A DNA stretch of 64,000 bases from Coniferiporia sulphurascens (taxonomy: Eukaryota; Basidiomycota; Agaricomycetes; Hymenochaetales; Hymenochaetaceae), in contig NBBA01000010.1 of NCBI GenBank assembly GCA_002794785.1, positions 1,550,001 to 1,614,000 of the forward strand. Direction: 5' to 3'. Shown here piece after piece: positions 36,825 through 48,453 of this stretch (its first letter is position 1; every line of letters starts with the position of its first letter). The notes under the pieces are model-generated. The model was not told the origin of the DNA. It saw only the letters and a program-made list of their open reading frames with translations, and searched no databases. The position numbers were made by a program, and so were the translations under genes.

Positions 36825-39356
36825 ATGTCGAGCTTCGCAATACACATAGGAACCATAGACGTTGTCGCAGTTGCGGTCGCTTTCTCTACGATATATCTGC
36901 TGAAGCGGAGGCAGCGCAAGCTCCCCCCGGGCCCTCCGGCTGGCCTGTTCGGTAACCGCAGCCAGATCTCACCAGGCGAACCATGGAAGACGTTTTTTGC
37001 CTGGTCAAAGAAGTTTGGTCAGTCCGTATGGTCCAATTCCGCTGGGAATGTGTCAAGATAAGCTGAACGTATGATAGGTCCGGTTATCTCCGTATATTTC
37101 GGGTGGAGGCCTGTCGTCGGTGCGTTGAGACTCTACCTCAATCCCTTTGTATTGGAAAGCCCCTTATCGGAACTTTCTAGTTGTGAACTCTGTAAAGGAT
37201 GCATTCGAAATTTTGGACAAGAGAGGAGAAATATACTCGAGTCGTCCAGTGCTGGTTATGGGGTAAGGAAATATGAAAGAGGGCGTGAGTTACTTGTTAC
37301 GGTGATTGAACAGTTTCCTACAGACAAATGGTACTTGCGGGAAACATGAGAGGGTTAGCCATGCAATACGGAGACCGATGGAAGCGTTGGAGGAAGGTAC
37401 GTCTGCCCGAAAACTCTCGATCATCTACCTCTCAAACTCGTCGGCATTTATTTACAGCTGCAACATGCAGGCATGGGTCGTGGAAAAGCCGCTCAGAGCT
37501 ATCGCCAGTTCCAATCACTGGAGACATGCATTCTCTTAAATGAAGTCATGCAGAATCCGGACGCATATGGTGCCATTTTGAAGCGGTATGGTCCTTATGG
37601 TATAGTGAGTTCACAGGATCTGACAAGGTTCCCAATAAAAGGTTTGGGACGTCAGTTGCTTTTGCCATTAGCTATGGCACTCGGATAAGTTCCTTGGATG
37701 AGGAAGTCGTAATAGAAAATACAAAGGCTATGAAAGGTAAATTCCAGTCCATCAATCACAGTTGCCACTCTGATTTTAAGGTCGCTTTTTACAGCCTTTA
37801 GCGAGTACGTATAATTCCTGGATAGACAGAAATGATTTATTGATTTGGGGCTGTCTTAATTTTAGGACACAGTGAGCTTTTATACATTTGTTTGGTATCG
37901 CTTCTAGAGAGTAGTAACCTTCGGCATCAGGGTTCCCGGAAGGTATCTCGCTGACTCGGTAAGCAAATGCTGGGTTCTCCCCGACGGATACTAACAGTTA
38001 TTTTGAAGTGGCCAATCCTTCTCCGACTCCCCGTATGTCCGCACTACATTCACGCCCGTCTTTAGCTCTACTAACAGGTACGGCTCCGCATTGCAGAAAT
38101 GCTTGCAATGGTTCCGTGGAGAGCTCGACAAGAGACGTCTGCTAGACATTAATCTTTACGTCGGATGCTTCCGCGACGTGCAGCGCAGGATAGCAGAAGG
38201 CATAGCGAAGGAGAGTATGAGCTCGCGCATGCTCGCACTCTCCGCCGCCGGAGAGGCGGAAGGTGCAAGCGAGGTAGAGATGTCGTACGCCGCGTGCTCG
38301 CCCTTCTCTGCAGGGATCGACACGGTACGAAATATATTCTTTTGCTCCTCCAATAGTTAGGCTAATGGGAACGTCGATCCGTAGGTCTCGGGTAGCTTGG
38401 AGACCTTCCTGCGTAAGCGAGCCTTCCAGTTCTGCGGTCGTGGGCCACTGACTGATTAACCTTTAATTCACTTGTGCCTGGTAATTATGTTACTTCGCAG
38501 TGGCGATGCTGCACAACCCTGCATGTGCGAAGAAGGCGCAAGCGGAAATAGATGCCGCTGTTGGACGTGCGCGCATGCCAGACTTTGGAGACGAGCCCGC
38601 TATGCCCTACGTCTGCGCCATCGTCAAGGAGGTCCTGCGGTACGTCCCTTTCTTAGTGACTAGTTCCGTTACTTTTTATTCTCGTTCCCTAGAGGACTGA
38701 TTTAAAACTTGACAACTGGTTTCTATTGTTCTTTTTTTGCGTATAGTTGGCGACCTATTGCGCCGACAGGTATCCCTCACTCCCTCACGCAAGATGATTA
38801 CTACGGGGGTTATTTCATCCCCAAGGGCACCACTGTCTACGCGAACATAGCGTAAGGGCGGTTTTCTTTCAGATCCAACTCACGTGATCTTAACTTCGCC
38901 CTCAGCGCGATTTGTCAAGACCCCGAACTTTTCCCGGATGCAGAGGCGTTTCGCCCCGAGAGGTTCTTGGAGACGACCGATCCGCGACTGGTAGACTTTG
39001 ATATCCCGTTCGGTTTCGGACGCCGCATCTGTCCGGGCCAATATGTCGCTGTCCAATCGATGTTCATCGTCATCTCGCGGTATGTGTCGCTGTTTTTTGG
39101 GATCCTCGCACTGCAGTCTCATTTTTATTCATTCAATGTACTTATTGGCAGGATATTGTGGGCGTTCGACATCTCTTCGGGTACTGATGAGATGGGAGTC
39201 GCCCTAGCTCCGCCTGACTCGTCCGCGTACACGCCGGGACTCGTTAGAAGGCCGAAGCCATTCCATATGGAGTTGACCGCGCGCAGTGAGGACGTAAGGA
39301 GGCTTATCCCTATCGCAGCAGGGGATGCTGAAATCGAGCTTGAGGGGTGGAGTTGA
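36825..39356 (+). CDS. Cytochrome P450 J, complete (paralogue of A)
   Basis: Microsomal P450 of a second clade, shared with A. ATG at 36825 (MSSFAIHIGTID) precedes the membrane helix; an upstream in-frame ATG at 36732 would add a non-hydrophobic extension. Landmarks in order: KLPPGPPAGL, DKRGEIYSSRP, MQYGDRWKRWRK (C-helix), VAFAISYGTRI, I-helix AGIDTVSG with the acid kept, KEVLR (ExxR), PERF, heme loop PFGFGRRICPGQYVA, last exon ending EIELEGWS. About a dozen exons, all in frame. The fold resembles phenylacetate-hydroxylase/CYP504-like and other fungal E-class P450s; substrate unknown. Followed on the same strand by K. Confidence 0.87.
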
Positions 39357-40364
39357 TTTTGGGCTGGGCTCCATCAGCGCTGTCTGCGACCAGGGCGTTT
39401 TGGCGGCTGTCTGTAATCGATTCCTTTCTTTTTTTGCTGTTGGGTACCTTGAATTGACTTGATGGTCACTGACTCTACTCCTTGCACTCTGCTTATAGTT
39501 TGACGAACATCTTCCACCCCTCACAATGTGATGTTCTTGCCATTCCTGTTAAGTTACCTGTTCGCGTTGGAAGCAGTCACCAGACTATTTGAACTTCGAA
39601 AAGTGCGAGAAGCGCCCAAATCCGTATGATGACTGTGAGACGCAATGTAATTCCAGACTCCGTTACGTCTGAAAATTGTATTCGAAGCTGATGCCTCTTG
39701 AAACTTACGACAACAGAACACTCACAAGTCATAGCCGATGAGAAAGGACCCTTTCGTAAGCCCCTAAATGTCATGATTCAATTTGCGGAATCCGGACTCT
39801 CGGCCTAATCCGACAGCACCAAGGGTGTTCTCCCGGCACATGCCGGGAGAGGTACCACAATAGGCAATTATTCCCGAACCGGCCGTCTTCTGGGCAAGAG
39901 CCGCGGATAACTATCATAGCACTACACCCGCAGGCCAAAATTACTTCGAAGACCTAAACACCGGATATCATCATCAGAAGATCTTTAACGTCAGGCATAT
40001 TGGCTCTAAGAATCGTTCAGACGGGCGGCGGGCGTAGTTCGCGTCAGCATTGACGGTGTCGTTCCACCTTCGCGGCTGCTGCGCCGTGATCACTGGCACG
40101 CATCGTTTGAAATTTGGTTCCGATCAACACTGGAATTGACGGGATCAAACACCGGTATCCACGCCTTGTCTATTGTCGGTATGGCTCCTCTTCTTCTTTG
40201 CACGTGCACCAGCTTCCGCATACGCAAATAGTTCAGTATAAACATGCGTGACCGCACTGGTAAAGGCGGCGTGATTCTTCTCTCAGTCAGCGCCGCTTCT
40301 CCGCTCGTTCAGCACCCCCCCTCCAGAACCCGAGCCCGAGCCCACAGCGAGTCAGCCTGTAGCC
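39357..40364. other. Intergenic between P450 J and K
   Basis: No gene recognised in 1.0 kb. A short inverted repeat, GTTCTCCCGGCACATGCCGGGAGA, lies at about 39829-39852. It could form a hairpin downstream of J. Confidence 0.45.
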
Positions 40365-42482
40365 ATGGCCCCTGGCGGAGTACCTTTGTCGATTCTTAGC
40401 AATACGGTTGGCCTGCTGCAGCTCGGTGCTTTTGGGAACGCGATGTAAGCTATTCGGCGCTCGATTTCGATTTTGATCTGAGCTCACATCGGGGTGCGCC
40501 CCTGCTTCCAGCTTGTTCGGCATCAATTGTGTGCAGGCATTTACGTTCTACCAGCATGCGAAGACCAGAAATGACAGTACCATGATCAAGGCGATTGTAA
40601 GTCATCTGAACGGAGTGCAGACATTGTGCCACATTGATTAAAGTAATTTAATTTGTTCCCATGTACAAAGGTCGGAATCCTTTGGTAGGCTTCTTGTTTT
40701 GCTCTGATCTATCCCTGGGGACTAATCCTTGAGTGTTGTATGAAGGATTATAAACACGATGCACCTTGGCTTTAACATCACAACGGTCAATTACTATCTC
40801 GTTCAGAATTTCAACAACCCAGTCGCATTGTCTGGCACATACTGGTAGGCAGGCAGAGCTTAGCTTAAAGGGTTGTAATGTCTAATTCAGCGATCGCCGA
40901 CTTACAGGAGTCTGGCGGTGAGAACTTTACATGCTAAATTGTTGTTTATTCTGAAAAAGGACTAACGAGATCATTTCTGGAAGTGCTGTACTCTAATCAC
41001 GGTATGTTTTTCGTCTTTTTCCAATAAAGAAGGCTTAACTAATCCCTGAATAGATGATTTCGAATTTTTTCGTTCGATTGTGGGTCTATTCATTCTTCTG
41101 CTGAGAGGCTCCCACTAAGCTTTCGAACGCAGATTCTTCGCATATAGGATATGGATCAGTCAGTACAATAATTTTAAAAAGTAGAATTCGGAACTGACCC
41201 ACAAAACACAGTCAGCCGAGGATCAATGCTTGTCACGCTCCCTGTAGTGCGTATCCAGAAATTATGCTCAGGGTCGGCATCAGATTCGTCGTACTGATTT
41301 CGATCGCGCCCCTGTAGGCCGTTTTAAGCTTCTTAAGTTTTGGTGAGCGTCTTGGTCACCATTCGGATTGGGAAATAGACTTACTCAAAGGCCTATAGCA
41401 TTTGGGATGGGTGCGTAGCTATCTATGATGCCTGTACATAGTGTATTGACTAGAGCTTCAACTAGCCTTCACTGTTGAATCGTACGTATATCTCTCTCGT
41501 TTGTGGCTGAGAAGTTTGAATGGGGAAGCTAACATCTCGACGCAGCTTTTTGCACTCTTCCTTCGCGGCCATGCACGGTATCTCGGTGAGCCTCCAGAGT
41601 TGTGATCCGCCAGTTCCTGCCTGACATACTTACGCCCTCACCACAGTTTCTAGTCTACATACCTCTGGCAATCGCGGCAGTCAGCGACATCTGTATGACC
41701 GCAGCTCTGTGCTTCTTCCTATATACGAACCGGACGGGTATCCGGAGGTGCGTCCCGTATTTGTTAAACACACAGAAGTCGATGGACGACCCTGATCTCC
41801 CGTGCTCTTTAGAACGGATTCGATCATCAACGTCCTTATGCTGTACTGCATCAACGCGAGTCTGCTGACTACGTGTCTGAATATCGTCTGCTTCGTTACG
41901 GTACGTTTCTTTTGCTTCTTATGGCGCAATCACTTTTTTTTGGAGCTTTTATCTGATCCGGACACATATTAGTTCTTGGCGCTACCGACGAATTACATTT
42001 TCATGGCACTTTTCTTCGTGTCGTCGAAGCGTGAGTTCCCCCCTCGCTTAACTACGGCAGGATCTGCATCAGCTGATGCGATCCCCTCTCTGACGATCGA
42101 AGTGTACTTCTGTTCGCTCCTCGCAACGCTGAACGCGCGTGAGATGTTCCGCCAGAAGACAAACGCCGTCACAATGCCCTCCCTGCGCTCGAAACAACTG
42201 CGGAGCATGCTCCCTAATTTCGATGCCGACCGCAAGGTAAGCCCCCACCTCGCCTTGCCGACTCTTTCTCTTATCGAGACGAGATGCATTCGTATCGTTT
42301 TACTCATTCGCTGCGAATTATGCTTTTAACGTCAGGAGGCCGTCGCTCTCCCTGTCGCCGTCTCTGTCAACACAGACTCTCATACGCACGTCGATTCTGT
42401 CGTTGACCTCACGGATAGTAAAGGCACTGGGAACTCGATGATGATGAGCGACATGAACTCCGTGGATTCGCGGCATGCGTGA
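40365..42482 (+). CDS. DUF6534-family multi-pass membrane protein K
   Basis: Integral membrane protein of the basidiomycete-expanded DUF6534 family, function unknown (about 7 membrane spans expected). Start MAPGGVPLSILSNTVGLLQL. Recognisable exons: LFGINCVQAFTFYQ; TMHLGFNITTVNYYLV; RFFAYRIWISQYNN; FLVYIPLAIAAVSDICMTAA then LYTNRTGIRR; TDSIINVLMLYCINASLLTT; FLALPTNYIFMALFFVSSK; and VYFCSLLATLNARE, the family's C-terminal signature, followed by a Ser/Asp-rich tail to the stop at 42480-42482. Exon borders between 40.9 and 41.6 kb are uncertain. Members often sit near secondary-metabolism genes, but no role has been shown; here it could be a membrane partner, sensor or transporter-like protein. 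Confidence 0.75.
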
Positions 42483-43096
42483 GCGGTTGCGGACTGCTCA
42501 ATTATAGATATCTGTTGGTGTGCTGCGTACAAGTGGAAGTTGGGTTCGATATTTTATGGGGTATGGACGGTTATGATGTATGTATATTGGTTTGTCTTGT
42601 GTTTTGTGCTACTCCTCTGGTGAGTTTCCTTCGTGTAGATGCAACCACCCTCCCCTCGCACGACTTGAGCTACAACGGAGCTGCCGCGACGCCTCTCCTT
42701 TGTTGTGGCCCAATGCAATCTGTTGTTCTTTCGAGTTTGGTACGGTTATACGGACGTATTTATCATTTGTTGTTTGTACTTTCGTCTGCAATACATAATG
42801 CATATACACATGTGGTTTTAGACGCGGCTTCAAGTTGTTGTTACAGCCTGAGTGTGTATCAATATGCTTTACTAGGGAGAGCCTGTATGTATCCTTTAAC
42901 TCAAATCAACCGTTTTTTTTTCACTGTTGTCATCATACTAGCAAAATATAAAAAATGACCTGAAGAGGTATTACAGTATTATTATAGTCCGTCACAATAT
43001 TAATTGCTCGCTTCCGAGTCTTGAGAAGATAAGTAAGGCCGGGGGTCTAAGGTAGAGAGAGAGAAAGAGCAAGAGCAAAAGCAAAGGAAAAGAAAT
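42483..43096. other. Intergenic, 3' flank of K
   Basis: Contains a 159-codon frame (42479-42958) beginning just before the stop of K. It is hydrophobic and cysteine-rich but without a recognisable family, and is judged to be 3' UTR or noise. Confidence 0.45.
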
Positions 43097-43168
43097 GGAT
43101 GACAGGCGAATCGAACACCTGACCTCACGCATGCGAAGCGTGCGCTCTACCAACTGAGCTAGACACCC
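43097..43168 (-). tRNA. tRNA-Ala (anticodon CGC)
   Basis: A 72-nt cloverleaf on the minus strand without intron. Acceptor GGGTGTC pairs with GTCATCC with one weak pair. D-arm GCTCAGTTGGTAGAGC; anticodon arm CACGC-TTCGCAT-GCGTG with CGC in the loop, reading Ala codon GCG; T-arm AGGTG-TTCGATT-CGCCT. It lies between K and hydrolase L, inside the metabolic gene set. Confidence 0.9.
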
Positions 43169-43776
43169 CTTATAGTTCACCCGACGCCTCCTTTTCAGAA
43201 CTTCTTGCGGCTTATTTTTTTTTCTTCTCGGAAGCGTACGTGTGGGGCGTCAGTTTTTCCCCGGGCCGCCCTCCCTTCGCCCGATTTTTCAATACGGAAA
43301 ATAGGGAAACCCCCCAAATTGAAAGTCCGGGAAAAGTCTATTCGAGCTCGGACTTCAGACTCTAGACCTAGATCTTGTCTGGCTACAGACATTCAATTGT
43401 CAACGTTCAATGTTCGTGGAGGCCTCGCCCGATCCCTAGGTCGGATCAATTGCAATTCTAATTGCTATTCTAATCGCCCAAGATAAAAGATAGATCTAGA
43501 GGTGGAGTGCGAGTGAAGAGCACGGCTGTTAGACGTACTGTATCTACGATCCACCCCAGGCTGTCCACCGTGTATCCTATAAATACGGTACATACTACGT
43601 ACGTGACGAGCGCTAATCTGGGCTCTAGAGAGACCGTGATAGCGATGCCAAAACAAAGAAAAAAACAGAGACAGAGACGGGTAGACCGGTGACATCTGCC
43701 TTCCATAGACAGTACTAGTGCCAGATCTCAAAAGCGCGCGAAAGCGAAAGGCGCTCCACCCGAAGTCGCCGCCTTG
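43169..43776. other. Intergenic between the tRNA and hydrolase L
   Basis: No gene recognised. Short pyrimidine- and purine-rich tracts only. Confidence 0.45.
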
Positions 43777-45351
43777 CTAGAGCCTACTGATGGTGCTAAC
43801 GGCATCCGAGTCCGAGTCAGTACTAGTGCTGCTGCTGTCCACTTTGGTGAGGGTGATGTATTCGCGGCGTAGTAATTTGAGGACGTGCTGGGCAAGGGCG
43901 GCGGGCTGGTCTTGCACGACCTGTCGGTTGTGAAACACATAGCATGGAGGTTTAGTACGGTGAAAGTCAAGTCGGGCATTATTATTATTGCAAAGGCACG
44001 TACGAGGTGCGAGGCACCGGGTATGGTATGAGCCGATGCGTAGCGTATGGATTTACTCTTTGTGCAGCGCACGATTTCGTCGTTTTGGAAGCTGAATTAA
44101 GGTAAGAACCACACATGTCATGAGCGCAACGAAATGTGACAAGTGCAACTGCTAACGGAAGACACGCACCCGAAAGGGCTAAGCTCGCCGTATACGACAT
44201 GCACGGGGAGGACTTTCGTCAGCTCGGGTAGGTAAGAGGCCGCTTCGCTTGCCTCCCCGGCGTTCTTGTACGAGTCGCTTTCTTGGATCTTGTGGCAGCT
44301 CAGGGTGACGCCCTCTTTCAGGTCGGGGTAGTATGGTACGGGTAGAGTGCGCAGACCGTGTTTCTACGTGACGGAACGGAAACCGTGGATTTTTGAAGAA
44401 TATCAATGCGCGTGAGGTAGAGTAGATGGGAAAGGGTGTGGACTTGTGAGCGTACCTCGAATGAGGATAGGCAGCGCGGGTCCCATGTTCGCCAGGGTAA
44501 CCGCTGGAGAAGGTTGCCGTGCGCCTCTTCTCGCGACTTCCACACATCCTTCCGTCTGCGTGTCGGCTCGACGAGGGCCACCGCGCTGACCGGGCTCACC
44601 TCCACTGCGTCGTCGGCGCGCGAAGGCATGGACTTGGGTATCATGTCCACGATAACGAACTCGCTAAAGGGCAGCACTTCGCCCGATTTGATGTAATGTC
44701 GCATTGCGATTATGCTTCCGAGTTGGTTTGGGGGAAACGCGTTAGCCTACTGTAGGCCTGGCGCCGTTGGGGATTAGGCGGAAGGCAATTCGGAGGGCGT
44801 ACCTTGCAATTACGCCCGCAGAATGTCCCACTTGTACAAGTCGTCGGCGGGAAGAGCCCTTCCAGTGTTCAGAGTCGAGGAGACAGTGAAATGAATGAGC
44901 GAAGTCCGCGCAAGCTAATATGCCAGACTTATTAGAATACAGTGAACAGGCGGACAGTAAATGACGCGTACTTATGAGCCCGGGTTTCTCGTACAGCTCC
45001 CTATCGTTTACCACGCCGCCCTCTCCGTGATTTGGGCAATCCGCCGCCCACGCTTCCACGACTTCAGTGTCTCCGGGAGACTCGAGTTGGAGACGCTGGA
45101 GATCCTCGAGGAAAGGTTCCCATTGCTCTTTGTCTGTGAGGAATGGCACGGGGCCTTAGCTACACAGTCGCGTGAAGGTCGAATAACTTACGCAAGCCGG
45201 CTCCGTGGGCCAAGAGGAGCACGACCTCGTCGCTGGCGGACCGGTTAGCCCTCGCGAGCGTGTAATGCTTATAAGTCGGTTTGAGGTTCCTCCCGCTGAA
45301 GTCGCGCGCGTCGAAAATGTGGGACTGTATTTGTAATTTCGGGGAAGCCAT
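43777..45351 (-). CDS. Peroxisomal alpha/beta-hydrolase L (MpaH/AKT2-like), 372 aa, C-terminal SRL
   Basis: Paralogue of D. Seven exons (45351-45192, 45133-44972, 44914-44803, 44714-44456, 44363-44170, 44091-44004, 43920-43777) give 373 codons with stop. Motifs: VVLLLAHGAGLR, AWAADCPNHGEGG, nucleophile elbow GHSAG (Ser139), GASHL with the catalytic His (residue 324). The protein ends TISRL; SRL is an accepted variant of the type 1 peroxisomal signal. L has a Ser/Thr/Asp-rich linker before that tail which D lacks. Predicted role, as for D, is hydrolysis of an acyl-CoA or related ester in peroxisomes. A decayed third copy at 61.2 kb is closest to L at nucleotide level. Confidence 0.9.
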
Positions 45352-48300
45352 TAGTTGTTCTTTAGACGGCGGTGGGGGAGGGAGGCAACCCTGGGGTCTA
45401 GGAGGGGAAGCAGCAGCTTGGAGGCGTGCAGTCAGCCTACTGCGAAGCGCACAGGTTAAATAACACGCGGGAGGTGCGGATTTCTTCGCAATTGCTACCA
45501 GCGGGTGCCTATTTGCGGCTGTGTTACAGGATTGGTCTTCCTGCTGGCGTTTTTTGCTCTGCGATCACTCTCAGCATCAAGGGATAGGATACGGAATCTG
45601 AATGGCGTGAGGAACTGTGACTGTGCTGGGACACGGATAATAAAAGTACCCCGACTGAGGTATCAGGGAATATTAATACCATCAAGTGGTTTGTAGAAGC
45701 TGAGCGGCGTGCAATAATGGACAACCGGCAACATGTGTAGCCGGTTGCCGAGGGGCTGCGGAACATTCCGGCCCGTCAGGCTCAGGCTCAGCAACGTGCC
45801 ATTTGAATCTAACGCTAGGGTCTCGCTGTCCTGCCAATCAATCCTCCCACGCCAGACTGGTCGCGCTCACAAAGAGTAAACTGTACTGCCGCTATCGCTA
45901 TCTACGGGGAAGAATATTAATGCAGCGCCAGGGGCCTCGACGTCGTCTAGGAGAACCGTGCTCGCTCTAATTCCGAACAGACGCACGTTGCATCGGACGA
46001 CCTATAGGACTTCAAGGATGGATTCACGGACTCGGATCGTCGTTCGGGCGAACCAAGCCCCAACGCTTTCGTCCGCCTGGGCAAATATCTTGGATACTGG
46101 TTGGCATTGCTACAATCGACGTCTTGGCAGGTGTGTGCATACCGTATCCCTTCAAATCATGGAGGCCATTGACATACATGTACGTTTTCGACTCAAAATC
46201 GTTATTAATATTGACAGATACAAAAAGGGGCGCGCACTCTATACTAGCAACGTACCCACCAAACGAACTCTCTCTCTCTCAAAAAAAAGCAGAAACCAGT
46301 TCCGTGTGCTAAATAAAAGGACGAGGATTGCCCCAAGTGCTGAGTTCAGGTTTAAAGACACACTTCGGGTTTACTCTTTGTCCATTCAAAAATGCAATGA
46401 ATGCAGGCCTAGCCGCCCTTGCGGTCGGCCTGATCGACGTTATATATTCCAAGTCTGTTGGATCTAGGCTGGAATACTAAACGTGTTTACGCATTGACCA
46501 TCCCAGATCACCTATCTGTGCTTGCCTTTCCCCTCTAGGTCTCAAAAGACCTCCGTTGGGAACTGCACTGCACTGCAACAGCTCATTCGCTCATTCGCTC
46601 ATTCGTGTCAAGCGGAGATCCAGATCCAGATACATAAAAGATAAAGGCCAGACGGAGGGGGAAGCGAGCGAGCGCACTCACTTCAAGCTGCTATTGGACC
46701 AATGGGTCAAAACGGTGAACGGCGACCGCTCTTCGGGGTGAAATTAAGTTGCCCCGTACCCGTCCTCGTCCTCGTCCTTGTCCTTGGTTGTTTAGTACTG
46801 CCGTCGATGAAAGAAAATTAGTGCCCCCGGGCCTAGCTTGTCGTTGTCGTCCCAACTACAACTACTGGAAGCCAGCCTGCCGGAACCAAAGGGCGTGCGA
46901 CTGCCACGCTAGTACTGTAACACCTTCAAGTTTAATGAGGACCTCAACGAGGGGGGGTGACGACTCATTTTTTTGAAGACCGCCATCACCGTCCGATTTT
47001 ATGGCGGCGTTGATTTTGGCCGCCCATGACTCGGATGCATACGATTACGAGTCGTGTGTGGCTCTATCCTCTGCTTCAAATTGCCGGCACTCAGCACCCC
47101 CGGCCCAGCCAGGGGTTAAACGGGTATCTGGAATCTGGAATCTGGAATCCGGGTTGGACGCTGGGGGGTTGTGGGCGTTTCCTTTTATCTCTTTTGTCTT
47201 TCTTGCCCTTTTTTGAATTTACTTTTTTGGCTTTTTGTATACTGTATCTCCTCCGCTGCTGCCGCTGCCGGTTGCTGGTCGCTGGGCTTACAGGTCGCTC
47301 TCCTAGGCTTTGACTTGTCTGTGTATCATGGAAAAATTACCAGTTTTGATTCTCGGCTCTCGGACTTCTCGGTGGTACTGAAAGCTATAACTATTGTTAA
47401 TGCTATTGCTCTTGCTACTGCCCTTGCCCTTGCTCTTTCTATCGCTGCGTATTGCGCCAGACCGACTCGGAGGGACCAGTCTCAGAATCACGAAACGGCA
47501 GAGGATGGGATTCGGTCGCGGTCGTAGATGGATGCAGACGGGATCAACAGAGTAGTGGCCGGGAGTCGGGTCGGGAAACTCGGGACTTCGGACTAGGGGC
47601 TCCAGACTCACCTGCGACTTGCGACTTGCGGCTTTGGACTAGGGACTCGAGACTCACTTGGGACTTGGGACTCGGGATTCGGGATTTGAAGCACTGATGG
47701 GATCTATAATCAATCATGATGTTATATGTGTACAGTATATCGGTACTGGTACTAGTACTGGTTCTTACGACTGGACCTGGCAAGGCCTGAGCCTCGGGCT
47801 GTTGAGTGCGTTGAGCGGTGACTTGGAGCAGTGAACGAACGACACGGGACTCAGGCTAGACACAAGCGTATATACTGTACTGTACTGTACATCGTGATAC
47901 GTTTCTCGTGTATACAGTATACGGATATACGGACTCGAATATACAGTACATTGTACAGTACAGTACGGTAAAGTCATGATGACTCGGACGTGATACACTG
48001 GTACACTGGCCCTGCGTCGTACTCGGGCTGCCAGTGATTCAGCTCGAGCATGAGCATGAGCATTGAGTCCACCTAATTTTTTTTTTTTTTTCATTTTGTG
48101 TAGTTGTACTGAACGACTCGGCCCGAGATGGCTGATGGCTGCATGTGTTTAGCAGTCTGCCACTACTGCAGTTACTACCGACTCGGAGACGTCGGTACGA
48201 ATTTGCTCAAATACGGTACTTGGGTACTTGGATATCGTCATGACTCATGAGGCTGATTGATGCGACTGCATACATGTACATGTGATTATTGATCGCGCGT

Positions 48301-48453
48301 TCGACGAATGACGAAAGACGAGTGCAACATGTTCAAGTTCGTTTTGTTTGTTTTGTCTTGCTAATAACGTTAAAACACACTAGTACCAACTTCTATCCCC
48401 ATCTTCAAAAATACACCTACACCTACACCAATACTCCTCCTCACGCTTTTCAC
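45352..48453. other. Gene-free stretch of 3.1 kb rich in simple repeats
   Basis: No protein family recognised. From about 46.5 kb it is full of short-period repetition: GCTCATTC copies near 46585-46605, TCTGGAA copies near 47130, GGGACTCG/GGGATTCG-like words at 47575-47690, TACTG copies at 47874-47890, and a poly-T run at about 48076-48091. This is low-complexity spacer rather than coding sequence. Confidence 0.55.

Noticed and set aside
42479..42958. 159-codon hydrophobic open frame after K
   Set aside because: It starts inside the end of K, has no family signature and odd Cys/Tyr-rich composition. Likely the 3' UTR of K.
1..43000. P450, BBE and hydrolase genes as decayed pseudogenes because single frames are short
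   Set aside because: The breaks are introns. Splicing at GT/GC-AG sites restores complete frames, with exact codon totals for C (511), D (364) and L (373), and all catalytic motifs.
1..43000. RIP-type C-to-T mutation of duplicated genes
   Set aside because: Paralogues keep open frames and the region is not AT-rich with TpA excess to the eye. A dinucleotide index would be needed to exclude mild RIP.
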